NCBI GenBank assembly: GCA_040401695.1
Contig: JBBANY010000034.1
Span: 1 to 25,481, forward strand
Reading direction: 5' to 3'
Origin: F1-20-MAGs119 sp040401695
GTDB taxonomy: Bacteria > Actinomycetota > Acidimicrobiia > Acidimicrobiales > Ilumatobacteraceae
DNA: 25,481 nucleotides
The notes under the pieces are model-generated. The model made no database searches. It had not been told where the DNA came from and worked only from the letters and a program-made list of their open reading frames with translations. Shown here piece after piece: positions 1 to 7,324 of this stretch. A program made the translations under genes and the position numbers. Within the stretch, counting starts at the first letter, position 1; each line of letters begins with the position of its first letter.

Positions 1-1
1 G

Positions 2-943
2 CCCGAGCACACGAAGCGCCGGGTCCTCATGCGCAACGAGTTCAATCCGCTCGAGGTGAAGAAACTCGCCGACTCGACGCGCGCGCTCGCCGTCGGCCTC
101 GCCGACGACATGGAGTCGGCCGGCAACGAGGCAGAACTGCACGACGACTTCGCCTGCCCCCTGCCGATTCTCGGCTTCATCGATCTGATGGGCGTCGACC
201 CCGGCGACCGACACCTCATCAAGGGGTGGGCCGACCAGTTGGTGCTGGGCCTCTCCGACCCGAAGCAGGCCGTGAAGCCGACCGCCGAGATCAAGGCCTA
301 CATCAACTCTGCGGTTTCCGAGCGCCGACGGATCGCCGACGAAGGTGGCACTCCCCGCCCCGGCCTTCTCACCGAGTACTCACTGCGATTGCTCGACGGT
401 GAACGAATTCCGCTCGTCGAAATGGAATCGATGGTGCTGCAGTTGCTGGTTGCCGGCCACGAAACCACGACATCGCTCATCACCAACTTCATGTGGCGCA
501 TGCTCGAGGACACCTCGCGCTGGGACCGCATCGTTGGCGACCATTCACTGATTCCGAATGCCATCGAGGAAAGCCTGCGCTACGACCCGCCGGTACTTGG
601 TCTGTTCCGCACCAACGTCGACGACACCACCATTGGCGACGTGCACGTGCCCGCCAAGTCGAAGGTGATGGCGCTCTATGCGTCGGCCAATCGCGATCCG
701 GAAGCGTTTCCGAACCCCGATGAATTCGACATCGACCGTGACGAGATGCAATTGAAGCGCCACTACAGCTTCGGCTGGGGCATCCACCATTGCCTCGGCG
801 CGCCGCTCGCACGACAAACAGCGCGAATCGCGATCGAGACGCTCGCAACGCGCTTTCCGACGATGCGTGCAAACGGCCCGACGGAACGTCTCGCTCCGGA
901 GATTCTGTGGGGTCGACGGAAACTGCCCGTTCGCCTGCGCTGA
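2..943 (+). CDS. Cytochrome P450, 5' end missing
   Basis: Haem-thiolate monooxygenase of the soluble bacterial class. The reading frame is open to the window edge, and the first visible residues (PEHTKRRVLM) match the conserved 'PEHtrlR' region near residue 90 of bacterial P450s, so roughly the first quarter lies outside the window. Visible motifs are the I-helix oxygen-binding AGHETT (452-469), the K-helix ExxR (ESLR, 569-580) and the haem loop FGWGIHHCLG with its cysteine at 791-793. It ends in the family-typical LPVRLR. The substrate cannot be read from the sequence, and no ferredoxin or reductase gene is adjacent. It converges with the zinc transporter ATPase gene, leaving only 10 bp between the stops. 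The family call is very secure; the subfamily is not assigned. Confidence 0.96.
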   Translation, partial: PEHTKRRVLMRNEFNPLEVKKLADSTRALAVGLADDMESAGNEAELHDDFACPLPILGFIDLMGVDPGDRHLIKGWADQLVLGLSDPKQAVKPTAEIKAYINSAVSERRRIADEGGTPRPGLLTEYSLRLLDGERIPLVEMESMVLQLLVAGHETTTSLITNFMWRMLEDTSRWDRIVGDHSLIPNAIEESLRYDPPVLGLFRTNVDDTTIGDVHVPAKSKVMALYASANRDPEAFPNPDEFDIDRDEMQLKRHYSFGWGIHHCLGAPLARQTARIAIETLATRFPTMRANGPTERLAPEILWGRRKLPVRLR

Positions 944-953
944 CGGTGCCGGC

Positions 954-1685
954 TCAGTGTGGCTGGGTGAAGCCGAACACCTCGCGCAGCGCTGCGTCGG
1001 TCAACACCGTGTCGGGCGGGCCGTGCGCCACCACACGCTGCGCAAGAAGGATTGCCGCGTCCGCGGTGTCGGCATCGCCCAACTCATGGGTTGCCATGAC
1101 GACGGTGACGCCGCGGGCACGTTCCTGCGCAACGAGATCAGCCACCAATCGGCGACCTGCGACGTCGAGACCTGCAGTCGGTTCGTCGAGCAGCAGGACT
1201 TCCGCGCGACGCGACAGCACCTGGGCGAGATGGGCACGCTGCTGTTGACCGCCCGACAGGTCACGAAGCGGACTCTGCGCGTAGCCATCGGCACCCGTGC
1301 GTTTCATCGACTCATGCACCGCCCGACGATCGTCCGAGTCGATGCGGCCGAACAGTCCACGGCGCGCGAAGCGCCCCATGGTCACGACGTCCTCGACACG
1401 CAACGGCAGCGTGTGGGACGAAACGGGGTGCTGCGGCAGGTAGGCGACACGGGCAGGCTGCGAGCCCGGGCGTTCGCCGAGAACGGTCACGTCGCCACCC
1501 TGGGGTTCGAGCAAACCTGCGAGGGTCTTCAAGAGCGTCGACTTACCGGAACCGTTCGTGCCGATGAGCACCAACATCTGACCCGGGAACAGCGTGAATC
1601 CGACACCGTCGACGACGGGTCGATGCCCATAACCGACCGCCAACGACGCGGCGGCGATCGATGGGGTGTCGTCAGTGGTGGACAT
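954..1685 (-). CDS. znuC: Zinc/metal ABC transporter, ATP-binding protein (ZnuC-like)
   Basis: Cytoplasmic ATPase that powers metal import through the permease encoded just upstream. The 243-aa product has Walker A GTNGSGKST (42-50), Q-loop region LPQHPV (83-88), signature LSGGQQQR (143-150), Walker B LLLDEP (164-169) and H-loop His200. This order and length fit metal-type (ABC-3) importers. I chose the ATG at 1685 because the frame upstream of it is low-complexity Ser/Thr sequence lying inside the permease gene. This start overlaps the end of the permease gene by 14 bp, suggesting translational coupling. It is the last gene of the three-gene operon controlled from the palindrome at 3607-3621. 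Zinc rather than manganese is inferred from the His-rich partners. Confidence 0.93.
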   Translation of the reverse strand: MSTTDDTPSIAAASLAVGYGHRPVVDGVGFTLFPGQMLVLIGTNGSGKSTLLKTLAGLLEPQGGDVTVLGERPGSQPARVAYLPQHPVSSHTLPLRVEDVVTMGRFARRGLFGRIDSDDRRAVHESMKRTGADGYAQSPLRDLSGGQQQRAHLAQVLSRRAEVLLLDEPTAGLDVAGRRLVADLVAQERARGVTVVMATHELGDADTADAAILLAQRVVAHGPPDTVLTDAALREVFGFTQPH

Positions 1686-2556
1686 GTTCGTGGAAGTGCG
1701 GATGGTCGTGGAGGTGGTGGATGTCGCGACGATGGTCGAGCCAGCGGCGCAGTTCGACGACGGTGGCAGCGAGCGCGAACACGACGACAGCCGAAAGAAC
1801 GATCGATGCACCTGCGGCAAGATCTACGTGGTAGCTGACCAACAGGCCGACGTACGACGACACGACACCAACAACCGCAGCGATGCACACGACAGTCGAG
1901 ATGCGACGGCCGAACAATGCGCCCGTCGCGGCGGGAGCGACCAGCATGCCGAGCACGAGCAGGGTGCCGACCGTCTGGAAACTCGCGACAACCGTCAGTG
2001 CCACCATCGCCAGCATGATGTTGCCGTACCTGCGCACGGAAAATCCCGATGTTGCAGCGAGTCCCTCGTCAAATGACAACAAGAGGAACGGTCTCCGACA
2101 CACCCAGGCGATCAGCGCTACGACGACGAGCGCGACGACCTGCCAAGCAATGTCGGCCCACGAAACGCCCAGCACCTCTCCGAAGAGAACCGCGGTGAGG
2201 TCTCCCGCGAACGACGCCGAGCGCGACTGAATGATCACACCGAGCGCCAGCATGCCGACGAACAACAACCCGATCGACGTGTCCCCCGAGAGTCTGAATC
2301 GTCGATTCACCACACCGACGCCCGCCATCATCACGCCGGCACCGATCGCAGCACCGAGTACGCCTGAAAAACCGACCAGCAAGGCGACGGCGACACCGGG
2401 TACCACCCCGTGCGCAAGGGCGTCACCGACGAACGACAGACCTCTCAAGACGACGAATGCGCCCGCCACCGCGCACGTGACAGCCACGACGCATGTCGCA
2501 ACGAGCGACAGGCGCAGGAATTCGTTGTCGACGAACGGGCCGACGAGAAAGTCCAT
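1672..2556 (-). CDS. znuB: Zinc/metal ABC transporter, permease with His-rich tail (ZnuB-like)
   Basis: Integral membrane subunit of the ABC-3 family. The 294-aa protein is hydrophobic throughout, with about 8-9 membrane spans, and carries the family features 'GLSFVGDALAHGVVPGVA' in the first third and 'SFDEGLAATSG' in the coupling-loop region. The last 21 residues contain ten histidines (encoded by 1675-1737), a probable cytoplasmic zinc-binding tail not normally part of the ZnuB core. Its ATG overlaps the TGA of the lipoprotein gene by one base (TGATG), and its 3' end overlaps the ATPase start by 14 bp, so the three subunits are probably co-translated. Confidence 0.93.
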   Translation of the reverse strand: MDFLVGPFVDNEFLRLSLVATCVVAVTCAVAGAFVVLRGLSFVGDALAHGVVPGVAVALLVGFSGVLGAAIGAGVMMAGVGVVNRRFRLSGDTSIGLLFVGMLALGVIIQSRSASFAGDLTAVLFGEVLGVSWADIAWQVVALVVVALIAWVCRRPFLLLSFDEGLAATSGFSVRRYGNIMLAMVALTVVASFQTVGTLLVLGMLVAPAATGALFGRRISTVVCIAAVVGVVSSYVGLLVSYHVDLAAGASIVLSAVVVFALAATVVELRRWLDHRRDIHHLHDHPHFHEHVHH

Positions 2557-3587
2557 CAGGACAGGCCCGCCACAACGGCATCCGCGAGCGCCAACATCAT
2601 CTCGTCGTATCCACCCTCATCGGGCACGAGGTGGGTCGCGATTTCGATCACTTCGACGCCCACTTCACGGGCGAGTTGTTCGGCAACGTCGGCGGGAGTT
2701 CCGAGCTCGGTGAAGATCGCCCCCACGCCTTCGGCCTTGGCGACATCCTTCAACTCCGAGAGGTTCTTCGCAGTCGCTTCGGCCGCCGTGGAGAAACTCG
2801 GGATCACCGAGCCGAGTACCTCGCACCCGTAACGCGCACCGAAATATCCGAGCGAGTCATGGCCGGTGATCACGACGCACGACTCGAGACCGGAAATCTT
2901 CGTCGCAATCTTCTTGTCGAGTTCCTGCAGCGACGAGACAACCACGTCTCCCGCGTTCCCAAGATCCGCTCCGATCGCCGCGCCGATCTCCCGGGCAAGC
3001 GCGGGCACTGCCTCGGCGAGAGTCAGCGGATCGAGCCAAACGTGCGGATCTTCGGCGCCGTGATCGTGCGATTCGTCATCGCCGTGCCCGTCATCCGAAC
3101 CTTCGCGCAAAGTCACATGGTCGGCGACATGAAACACGGGCACGCCCGCCTTCTCCACCTCGGCGAGCGCGTCTTCGAGACCCTCTTCGAGGTCCAAGCC
3201 ATTCGCCACGACGACTGCCGACGACGACATCAATTCGAGATCCTTCGCCGACGGCTCGAAGTCGTGCGGGTCGGTTCCATTGGGAATGATCACCTCGACT
3301 CGGGCAGCGTCACCCACGATTCCTTTGACGATGCTCTCGAGTGCCGCATACGTCACGACGACCGAGGGGACGTCGGCTCGTGCCACTGTCGTTGTGGTGT
3401 CGACGACGGAGGTCGCGCTGTCGGCCGCGCTACTCGCATCTGCAACAACTCCAGCGTCGGTGGTTGTCGTCGCAGATTGAGACGACTCAGAGCATCCGAT
3501 GCCCACGAGACCGAGCGCGATGGCAGCGCTCACGCCTCGGAGACGCTTGATGCCATTAACCGACCGCAGACGAAGAGAACTTTCCAT
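2556..3587 (-). CDS. znuA: Zinc ABC transporter substrate-binding lipoprotein (ZnuA-like)
   Basis: Cell-surface metal-binding protein of the cluster 9 (ZnuA/AdcA/TroA) family, 343 aa. A basic N-terminus and hydrophobic stretch end at Cys32 (LVGIGC), a likely lipobox, although the -3 position is Gly rather than the usual Leu/Val. A Ser/Thr/Ala/Asp-rich linker follows to about residue 75. Predicted metal ligands are His109 (PHDFEPS), His183 (DPHVWLDP) and His244 (TGHDSLGYF), plus an acidic residue near the C-terminus. A short His/Asp loop at 166-182, typical of zinc rather than manganese binders, precedes the second ligand. It is the first gene of the operon; a perfect Zur-type palindrome lies 19 bp upstream of the ATG, which has only a weak AGGG ribosome site. 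Confidence 0.93.
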   Translation of the reverse strand: MESSLRLRSVNGIKRLRGVSAAIALGLVGIGCSESSQSATTTTDAGVVADASSAADSATSVVDTTTTVARADVPSVVVTYAALESIVKGIVGDAARVEVIIPNGTDPHDFEPSAKDLELMSSSAVVVANGLDLEEGLEDALAEVEKAGVPVFHVADHVTLREGSDDGHGDDESHDHGAEDPHVWLDPLTLAEAVPALAREIGAAIGADLGNAGDVVVSSLQELDKKIATKISGLESCVVITGHDSLGYFGARYGCEVLGSVIPSFSTAAEATAKNLSELKDVAKAEGVGAIFTELGTPADVAEQLAREVGVEVIEIATHLVPDEGGYDEMMLALADAVVAGLS

Positions 3588-3606
3588 GCCGCAACCCTAC
3601 AAGGAA

Positions 3607-3621
3607 TGAGAACCATTCTCA
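3607..3621 (-). promoter_or_regulatory. Zur-type operator upstream of znuA
   Basis: TGAGAACCATTCTCA is a perfect inverted repeat of 6 bp arms with a 3-bp centre; read on the znuA strand it is TGAGAATGGTTCTCA. It resembles the actinobacterial Zur box TGAAAATnATTTTCA in length, symmetry and A/T-rich arms, though with G/C at two arm positions. It ends about 19 bp before the znuA start, where a repressor would block the promoter or early transcript. Assignment to Zur rather than another Fur-family protein rests on the zinc transporter downstream. Confidence 0.75.
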
Positions 3622-3636
3622 CTATTGCCCTCAGTT

Positions 3637-4113
3637 TCAGCGGGATTCGTGGTCGAGAAGCCACGCTTTGCGGTCGAGACCGCTCGCGTACCCGGTGAGC
3701 TTGCCTCCGGCCCCGATCACGCGGTGGCACGGCACGATGATCGCAAGCGGGTTGCGGCCGTTCGCTGCACCGACGGCCCTGACAGCCCGCGGCTGGCCCA
3801 TCGACTTCGCCTGCTCTCCGTACGTCATTGTCGCGCCGTAAGGAATCGTCCGCAGTACGGCCCACGCGGACAATTGGAACGGAGTGCCTTGCGGGTCGAG
3901 CGTCAGGTCGAAGTCGCGCCTCTCTCCCGCGAAGTACTCCCCCAGCTGTGCCGCGGCTGCAACCAGATGAACGTTGGCCACGGGCTTTGGATCCGGCCGA
4001 TGGACCCCGCTGATCTGGGGCGATGTGAAGTCGACACGACACAGACCGCTCGTGGATGCACCGAGAAGGAGATCTCCCAGAGGCGATGCGATGACGTGTG
4101 TGACTTCCACCAC
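3637..4113 (-). CDS. ogt: Methylated-DNA--[protein]-cysteine S-methyltransferase
   Basis: Suicide DNA-repair protein that moves alkyl groups from O6-alkylguanine to its own cysteine. From the GTG at 4113 it is 158 aa. It shows the family signature block GTPFQ...W..L..IPYG (about 76-93), the RAVG..NGRNP helix-turn-helix segment, the active-site PCHRVIG with Cys129, and GKLTGYASGLDRK near the end. An in-frame ATG at 4200 would add 29 residues unlike the family and would overlap the divergent exporter gene, so I prefer GTG 4113 or the adjacent GTG 4110, where the recognisable N-terminus (VTHVIASPLGDLLLG) begins. GAACAT lies 6 nt before GTG 4113, compatible with a leaderless start. Confidence 0.93.
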   Translation of the reverse strand: MVEVTHVIASPLGDLLLGASTSGLCRVDFTSPQISGVHRPDPKPVANVHLVAAAAQLGEYFAGERRDFDLTLDPQGTPFQLSAWAVLRTIPYGATMTYGEQAKSMGQPRAVRAVGAANGRNPLAIIVPCHRVIGAGGKLTGYASGLDRKAWLLDHESR

Positions 4114-4164
4114 TTCGCCATGTTCGCAGCCTCGATCACCATGTCCCGCACAGAGGTTCAGTTG

Positions 4165-4170
4165 TATGGT
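4165..4170 (+). promoter_or_regulatory. Candidate -10 element for the MFS exporter gene
   Basis: TATGGT matches the actinobacterial -10 pattern TAnnnT and lies 9 nt before the chosen ATG at 4180. No Shine-Dalgarno sequence sits at normal spacing, so a leaderless or very short leader is likely. No convincing -35 is seen. Confidence 0.4.
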
Positions 4171-4179
4171 GCAAAAGAG

Positions 4180-5688
4180 ATGTCCACGAACCCCCCGCAA
4201 GCAGCACCCGAACTCAGCCGTCGGGAAATCCTCACCGTTTTTTCCGGCCTGATGGCGGGGCTCAGTCTTGCCTCGCTCGACGGCACCGCCGTCAACACTG
4301 CGATTGCAACGATGGTTGCCGACCTCGGTGGCCTCAGCGCCTATGCCTGGATCGGTACCGCCTACCTACTCACCTCAACCGTATCGAATGCGCTGTTCGG
4401 AAAACTGAGCGACATCTACGGGCGTCGGCCACTCTTCCAGGCGGCCATCATCACGTTCATCATCGGTTCGATCGGTTGCGCGGTCGCACAGTCGATGTCG
4501 GTCCTCGTCATCTCCCGTGGCGTACAGGGTGTCGGTGGAGGTGGCCTCATGTCGATGGCCTTCGTCATCATCGGCGACACGGTTCCTCCGCGCGAGCGCG
4601 GTCGCTACGTGGGAATGATCACCAGCGTGTTCGCCGTCGGCAGCGTCATCGGACCACTCATCGGTGGCTTCTTCACCGAGCAACTGTCGTGGCGTTGGAT
4701 CTTCATCATCAACATCCCCATCGGGATCATCGCGCTGATCATCACGTCGGCCGCTCTCAAGATTCCGTTCCAGAAGCGCGACCACAAGGTCGACTGGTTG
4801 GGCTCGGCGCTGCTCACCACTTCCGTAACATGCCTCATCCTGCTCTTGTCATGGTCGTCCGAGGAGTACGGATGGACGTCGTCGCTTTCGGTTGCACTCG
4901 GGGTCGGCGCCGTACTCGTCGGCATCGCATTCGTGCAATGGGAGAAGAAAGCGCCCGAACCCGTGATGCCGTTGCACCTCTTCAAGGTCGACGTGATTCG
5001 CGTGACGGTTCCGCTCGTTACCTTTGCCGGCACGATCATCTACGGGGCGAATGCATTCATTCCGCTCTTCCTGCAGGCCGTCACGGGCGTCTCGCCCACC
5101 AACTCCGGTCTGCTCCTCGTCCCGATCATGGTGGGCGTCACCTTCGCAAGCATCTCGACGGGTCGGCTCACGACTCGAACGGGCACGTACCGCCACTGGC
5201 CCATTCTCGGAGCGATCTCGCTGACGATCGGCATGGTTCTCCTATCCGCGATGTCGGACTCGGGACTTGGAATGACGAGCGCTCTCATCGGCATGCTGTT
5301 CGTCGGTCTAGGTATCGGCAGCATCATGCCAACATGCACGCTCGCCACGCAGAACGCCGTCGACTGGAACGACCTCGGTGTTGCTAGTGCTGCAATCACC
5401 TTCTTCCGCACGCTCGGCGGTGTGGTCGGTCTTGCCGCGTTCGGGGCGATTCTCAACTCGCAGATCACCGGAAAGGTCGACAAAGCTCTGCTGCAGGCAC
5501 CGCGTGAGATCAAGTCGATTCCCGACGTCGACTTGCGCGATCAGGTGCTCGACGTTCTCGCGAACGGCATCACGTTCATCTACAAGGTCGCAATTCCCGT
5601 TGCGATCGTCGTGATTTTGATCGCGATTAAACTTCCTGGTCGCGCGCTGCGTCAAACCACAGGCGCGCCGGCCCCGTCATCCGACTAG
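4180..5688 (+). CDS. DHA2-type MFS drug/multidrug exporter (EmrB/QacA-like)
   Basis: Proton-coupled exporter of 502 aa, the usual size for the 14-helix DHA2 branch. The motif LDGTAVNT (33-40, equivalent to 'LDxTIVNVALP') in helix 1, motif A GKLSDIYGRRP (74-84) in the first cytoplasmic loop, and the antiporter-type glycine-rich helix 5 segment before SWRWIFIINIPIG support the assignment. The start ATG 4180 follows an upstream in-frame stretch that does not look like protein; ATG 4141 is the alternative. It is transcribed divergently from the alkyltransferase gene across 66 bp, with no dedicated regulator gene next to it, so the substrate is unknown. It converges on the acyl-CoA dehydrogenase gene with 37 bp between stops and no evident hairpin. 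Confidence 0.93.
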   Translation: MSTNPPQAAPELSRREILTVFSGLMAGLSLASLDGTAVNTAIATMVADLGGLSAYAWIGTAYLLTSTVSNALFGKLSDIYGRRPLFQAAIITFIIGSIGCAVAQSMSVLVISRGVQGVGGGGLMSMAFVIIGDTVPPRERGRYVGMITSVFAVGSVIGPLIGGFFTEQLSWRWIFIINIPIGIIALIITSAALKIPFQKRDHKVDWLGSALLTTSVTCLILLLSWSSEEYGWTSSLSVALGVGAVLVGIAFVQWEKKAPEPVMPLHLFKVDVIRVTVPLVTFAGTIIYGANAFIPLFLQAVTGVSPTNSGLLLVPIMVGVTFASISTGRLTTRTGTYRHWPILGAISLTIGMVLLSAMSDSGLGMTSALIGMLFVGLGIGSIMPTCTLATQNAVDWNDLGVASAAITFFRTLGGVVGLAAFGAILNSQITGKVDKALLQAPREIKSIPDVDLRDQVLDVLANGITFIYKVAIPVAIVVILIAIKLPGRALRQTTGAPAPSSD

Positions 5689-5725
5689 CCGTTGTTCACG
5701 TCGAGGCGCTGGTCACAAAGAAGCG

Positions 5726-6967
5726 TCACTCTCCGGCGGCCTTCGGCTCTTTTGGCAGGCCGAGAACACGTTCGGCGACGATGTTGCGCTGAATCTGGCT
5801 GGTGCCGCCCCAGATCGTTTCCGATCGAGAAAAGAAGAATGCCGACATCATCGGGCTGACCGGGTAGCCGGCACGGCGCTTCTCGCGTGCAGTACCCGGC
5901 CATGACGGCAGGTCGGAACCGACGTTGACCAGCACCGACTCGGTGCCGTAGATGTCGAGCGCGAGTTCCATGGCTTCTTTGTGCATCTCCGACCAGAACA
6001 TCTTGTTCGAGGCGCCGAGTGCGGCGACACCGAGATCTTTCGACTTGTTCAGCGTGGCCGTGAGCGAGCGCAGACCGTTGATGCGCAGGATCTGGATCTT
6101 CGTGTAATAGCGCATCAGGCGCTGACGAATCATCGGGTCGTCGATCGCACCGTTCGACTCGGCGCGACTGCGCATCATCTTGTACTCGTCTTCGAAACGG
6201 CGGTAGCCGGTCGTTGCGCTCATTCCCCGCTCGAAGGCAAGTGTCGAGTTCGCGACCTGCCAACCGTTGTTCACGCCGCCGACGACGTTGTCCTTTGGAC
6301 AGCGGGCGTCGGTGAAGAAGACCTCGCAGAACTCCGCCGTGCCGTCGGGTTGCACGATCCCGCGAACCTCGACGCCCGGCTGGCGCATCGGCACCAGCAA
6401 GTACGAGATGCCCTTGTGCTTCGGTGCGGTGGGATCGGTGCGGGTGAGAAGGAAGCAGTAGTCGGCGTGGTGACCGCCGGTCGTCCACACCTTCTGGCCG
6501 TTGATGACCCATTCGTCGCCGTCGAGAACCGCCGACGTCTTCAGACTGGCGAGGTCACTTCCGCTGTTCGGTTCGCTGAAGCCCTGGCACCACCGCGTCT
6601 CACCACGAAGGATCTTCGGCAGGAACTCTTTTTTCTGTTCCTCGGTGCCCCACTGCAGGATCGTCGGCCCGACGAGCGTGTCGCCGAAGAAGTCCGCACG
6701 CATCGGCGCCTTGGCCGCTGCGAATTCCTCGGACAGCACGACGCCCTGCATCACCGAGAGACCCTTGCCGCCGTACTCCTTCGGCCACGTCGCACAGATC
6801 CAGCCGCCGCCGTACAACTTCGCCGGCCACGACTCGTTGAACTTGCGGCGCTCGTCGGCCGACATCTCGAAGCCCGGGTCGAACCATCCCGCGGGCAGAT
6901 TCGCGCGCAACCAGGCGCGTACTTCTTCGCGGAACTCTTGGGCATCGGCGGGGTAGGTCAACTCCAT
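5726..6967 (-). CDS. Acyl-CoA dehydrogenase family protein
   Basis: FAD-dependent alpha,beta-dehydrogenation of an acyl-CoA thioester, passing electrons to ETF (an etfBA pair lies at 19566-21318). The 413-aa protein has the N-terminal helical domain, the flavin-contact segment CQGFSEPNSGSDLASLKT, the beta-domain W-TTGGHHADY, and the C-terminal signature IWGGTSQIQRN (about 385-395). At the position of the catalytic glutamate of short/medium-chain enzymes (YEGT) there is Gly387. This is seen in mycobacterial FadE-type steroid and side-chain enzymes, where the base lies elsewhere or in a partner subunit. I take the start at 6967 because the upstream 22 residues (to 7033) lack family similarity, and a near-ideal -10 (GATAAT, 6974-6979) ends exactly 6 nt before this ATG. 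Confidence 0.94.
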   Translation of the reverse strand: MELTYPADAQEFREEVRAWLRANLPAGWFDPGFEMSADERRKFNESWPAKLYGGGWICATWPKEYGGKGLSVMQGVVLSEEFAAAKAPMRADFFGDTLVGPTILQWGTEEQKKEFLPKILRGETRWCQGFSEPNSGSDLASLKTSAVLDGDEWVINGQKVWTTGGHHADYCFLLTRTDPTAPKHKGISYLLVPMRQPGVEVRGIVQPDGTAEFCEVFFTDARCPKDNVVGGVNNGWQVANSTLAFERGMSATTGYRRFEDEYKMMRSRAESNGAIDDPMIRQRLMRYYTKIQILRINGLRSLTATLNKSKDLGVAALGASNKMFWSEMHKEAMELALDIYGTESVLVNVGSDLPSWPGTAREKRRAGYPVSPMMSAFFFSRSETIWGGTSQIQRNIVAERVLGLPKEPKAAGE

Positions 6968-6973
6968 GGCGCA

Positions 6974-6979
6974 ATTATC
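6974..6979 (-). promoter_or_regulatory. -10 element for a leaderless acyl-CoA dehydrogenase transcript
   Basis: On the minus strand GATAAT (5 of 6 to TATAAT) is followed by six bases (TGCGCC) and then the ATG at 6967, putting the predicted transcription start on the A of the start codon. No Shine-Dalgarno sequence is present. No clear -35 is visible. Confidence 0.55.
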
Positions 6980-7052
6980 TACCCGCTGGTAACCGCACGA
7001 CGAATTCACCTTCCTGCAACATCCGCCGAACATTCCCGAGACAGGCCCTTTC

Positions 7053-7058
7053 TACGGT
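7053..7058 (+). promoter_or_regulatory. Candidate -10 element for the winged-helix/antiporter operon
   Basis: TACGGT (TAnnnT class) lies 8 nt before the ATG at 7067. The same hexamer is used before the phosphodiesterase gene at 23063-23068. A leaderless or near-leaderless transcript is inferred. Confidence 0.4.
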
Positions 7059-7066
7059 GCGGTGAC

Positions 7067-7324
7067 ATGGCGAACAGTCCACTCGGCCCGGCGGAGACCG
7101 CGGTGCTGCGGGTTCTCGTCGAGCGCGCGGGCCGTGTCACGGGCCGCCACGACCTGAACCGCCTCGCGGGTCTCGACGGATCGGAACGCAGGTGTGATGC
7201 CGCCCTGGTGCTGGTGCGCCGCACGCTCGGCGAGGGGGCCGTGGTGACCGTGCGTCGCCGAGGTTGGATGCTGCGCAAAGAATCGGCCGGCGCGGCACGC
7301 GCCCTGCTTGACTCATTGTCGTGA
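7067..7324 (+). CDS. Stand-alone winged-helix DNA-binding protein (OmpR/PhoB C-terminal type)
   Basis: An 85-aa protein that is essentially only a Trans_reg_C winged helix. LGPAETAVLRVLVERAGRV resembles the alpha-loop start of OmpR-type effector domains ('LTpxExxlLrxLxxxpGrvvsR'), followed by RHDLNRLAG, a recognition-helix region around CDAALVLVRRTLG and the wing VVTVRRRGWML. There is no receiver domain and no other partner domain. Its TGA overlaps the ATG of the antiporter/GlnD fusion by one base (TGATG), so the two are almost certainly co-translated. It could regulate this nitrogen block, but no target is shown. The resemblance is to both OmpR-type regulators and the wHTH tail of HemD-like regulators, so the closest family is uncertain. 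Confidence 0.8.
   Translation: MANSPLGPAETAVLRVLVERAGRVTGRHDLNRLAGLDGSERRCDAALVLVRRTLGEGAVVTVRRRGWMLRKESAGAARALLDSLS

Noticed and set aside
2493..3698. 401-codon plus-strand open frame
   Set aside because: Antisense to the zinc-binding lipoprotein gene; no family features.
5981..7066. N-terminal extension of the winged-helix gene reading back through the acyl-CoA dehydrogenase gene
   Set aside because: The extension is antisense to a clear gene; the winged helix is complete from ATG 7067.
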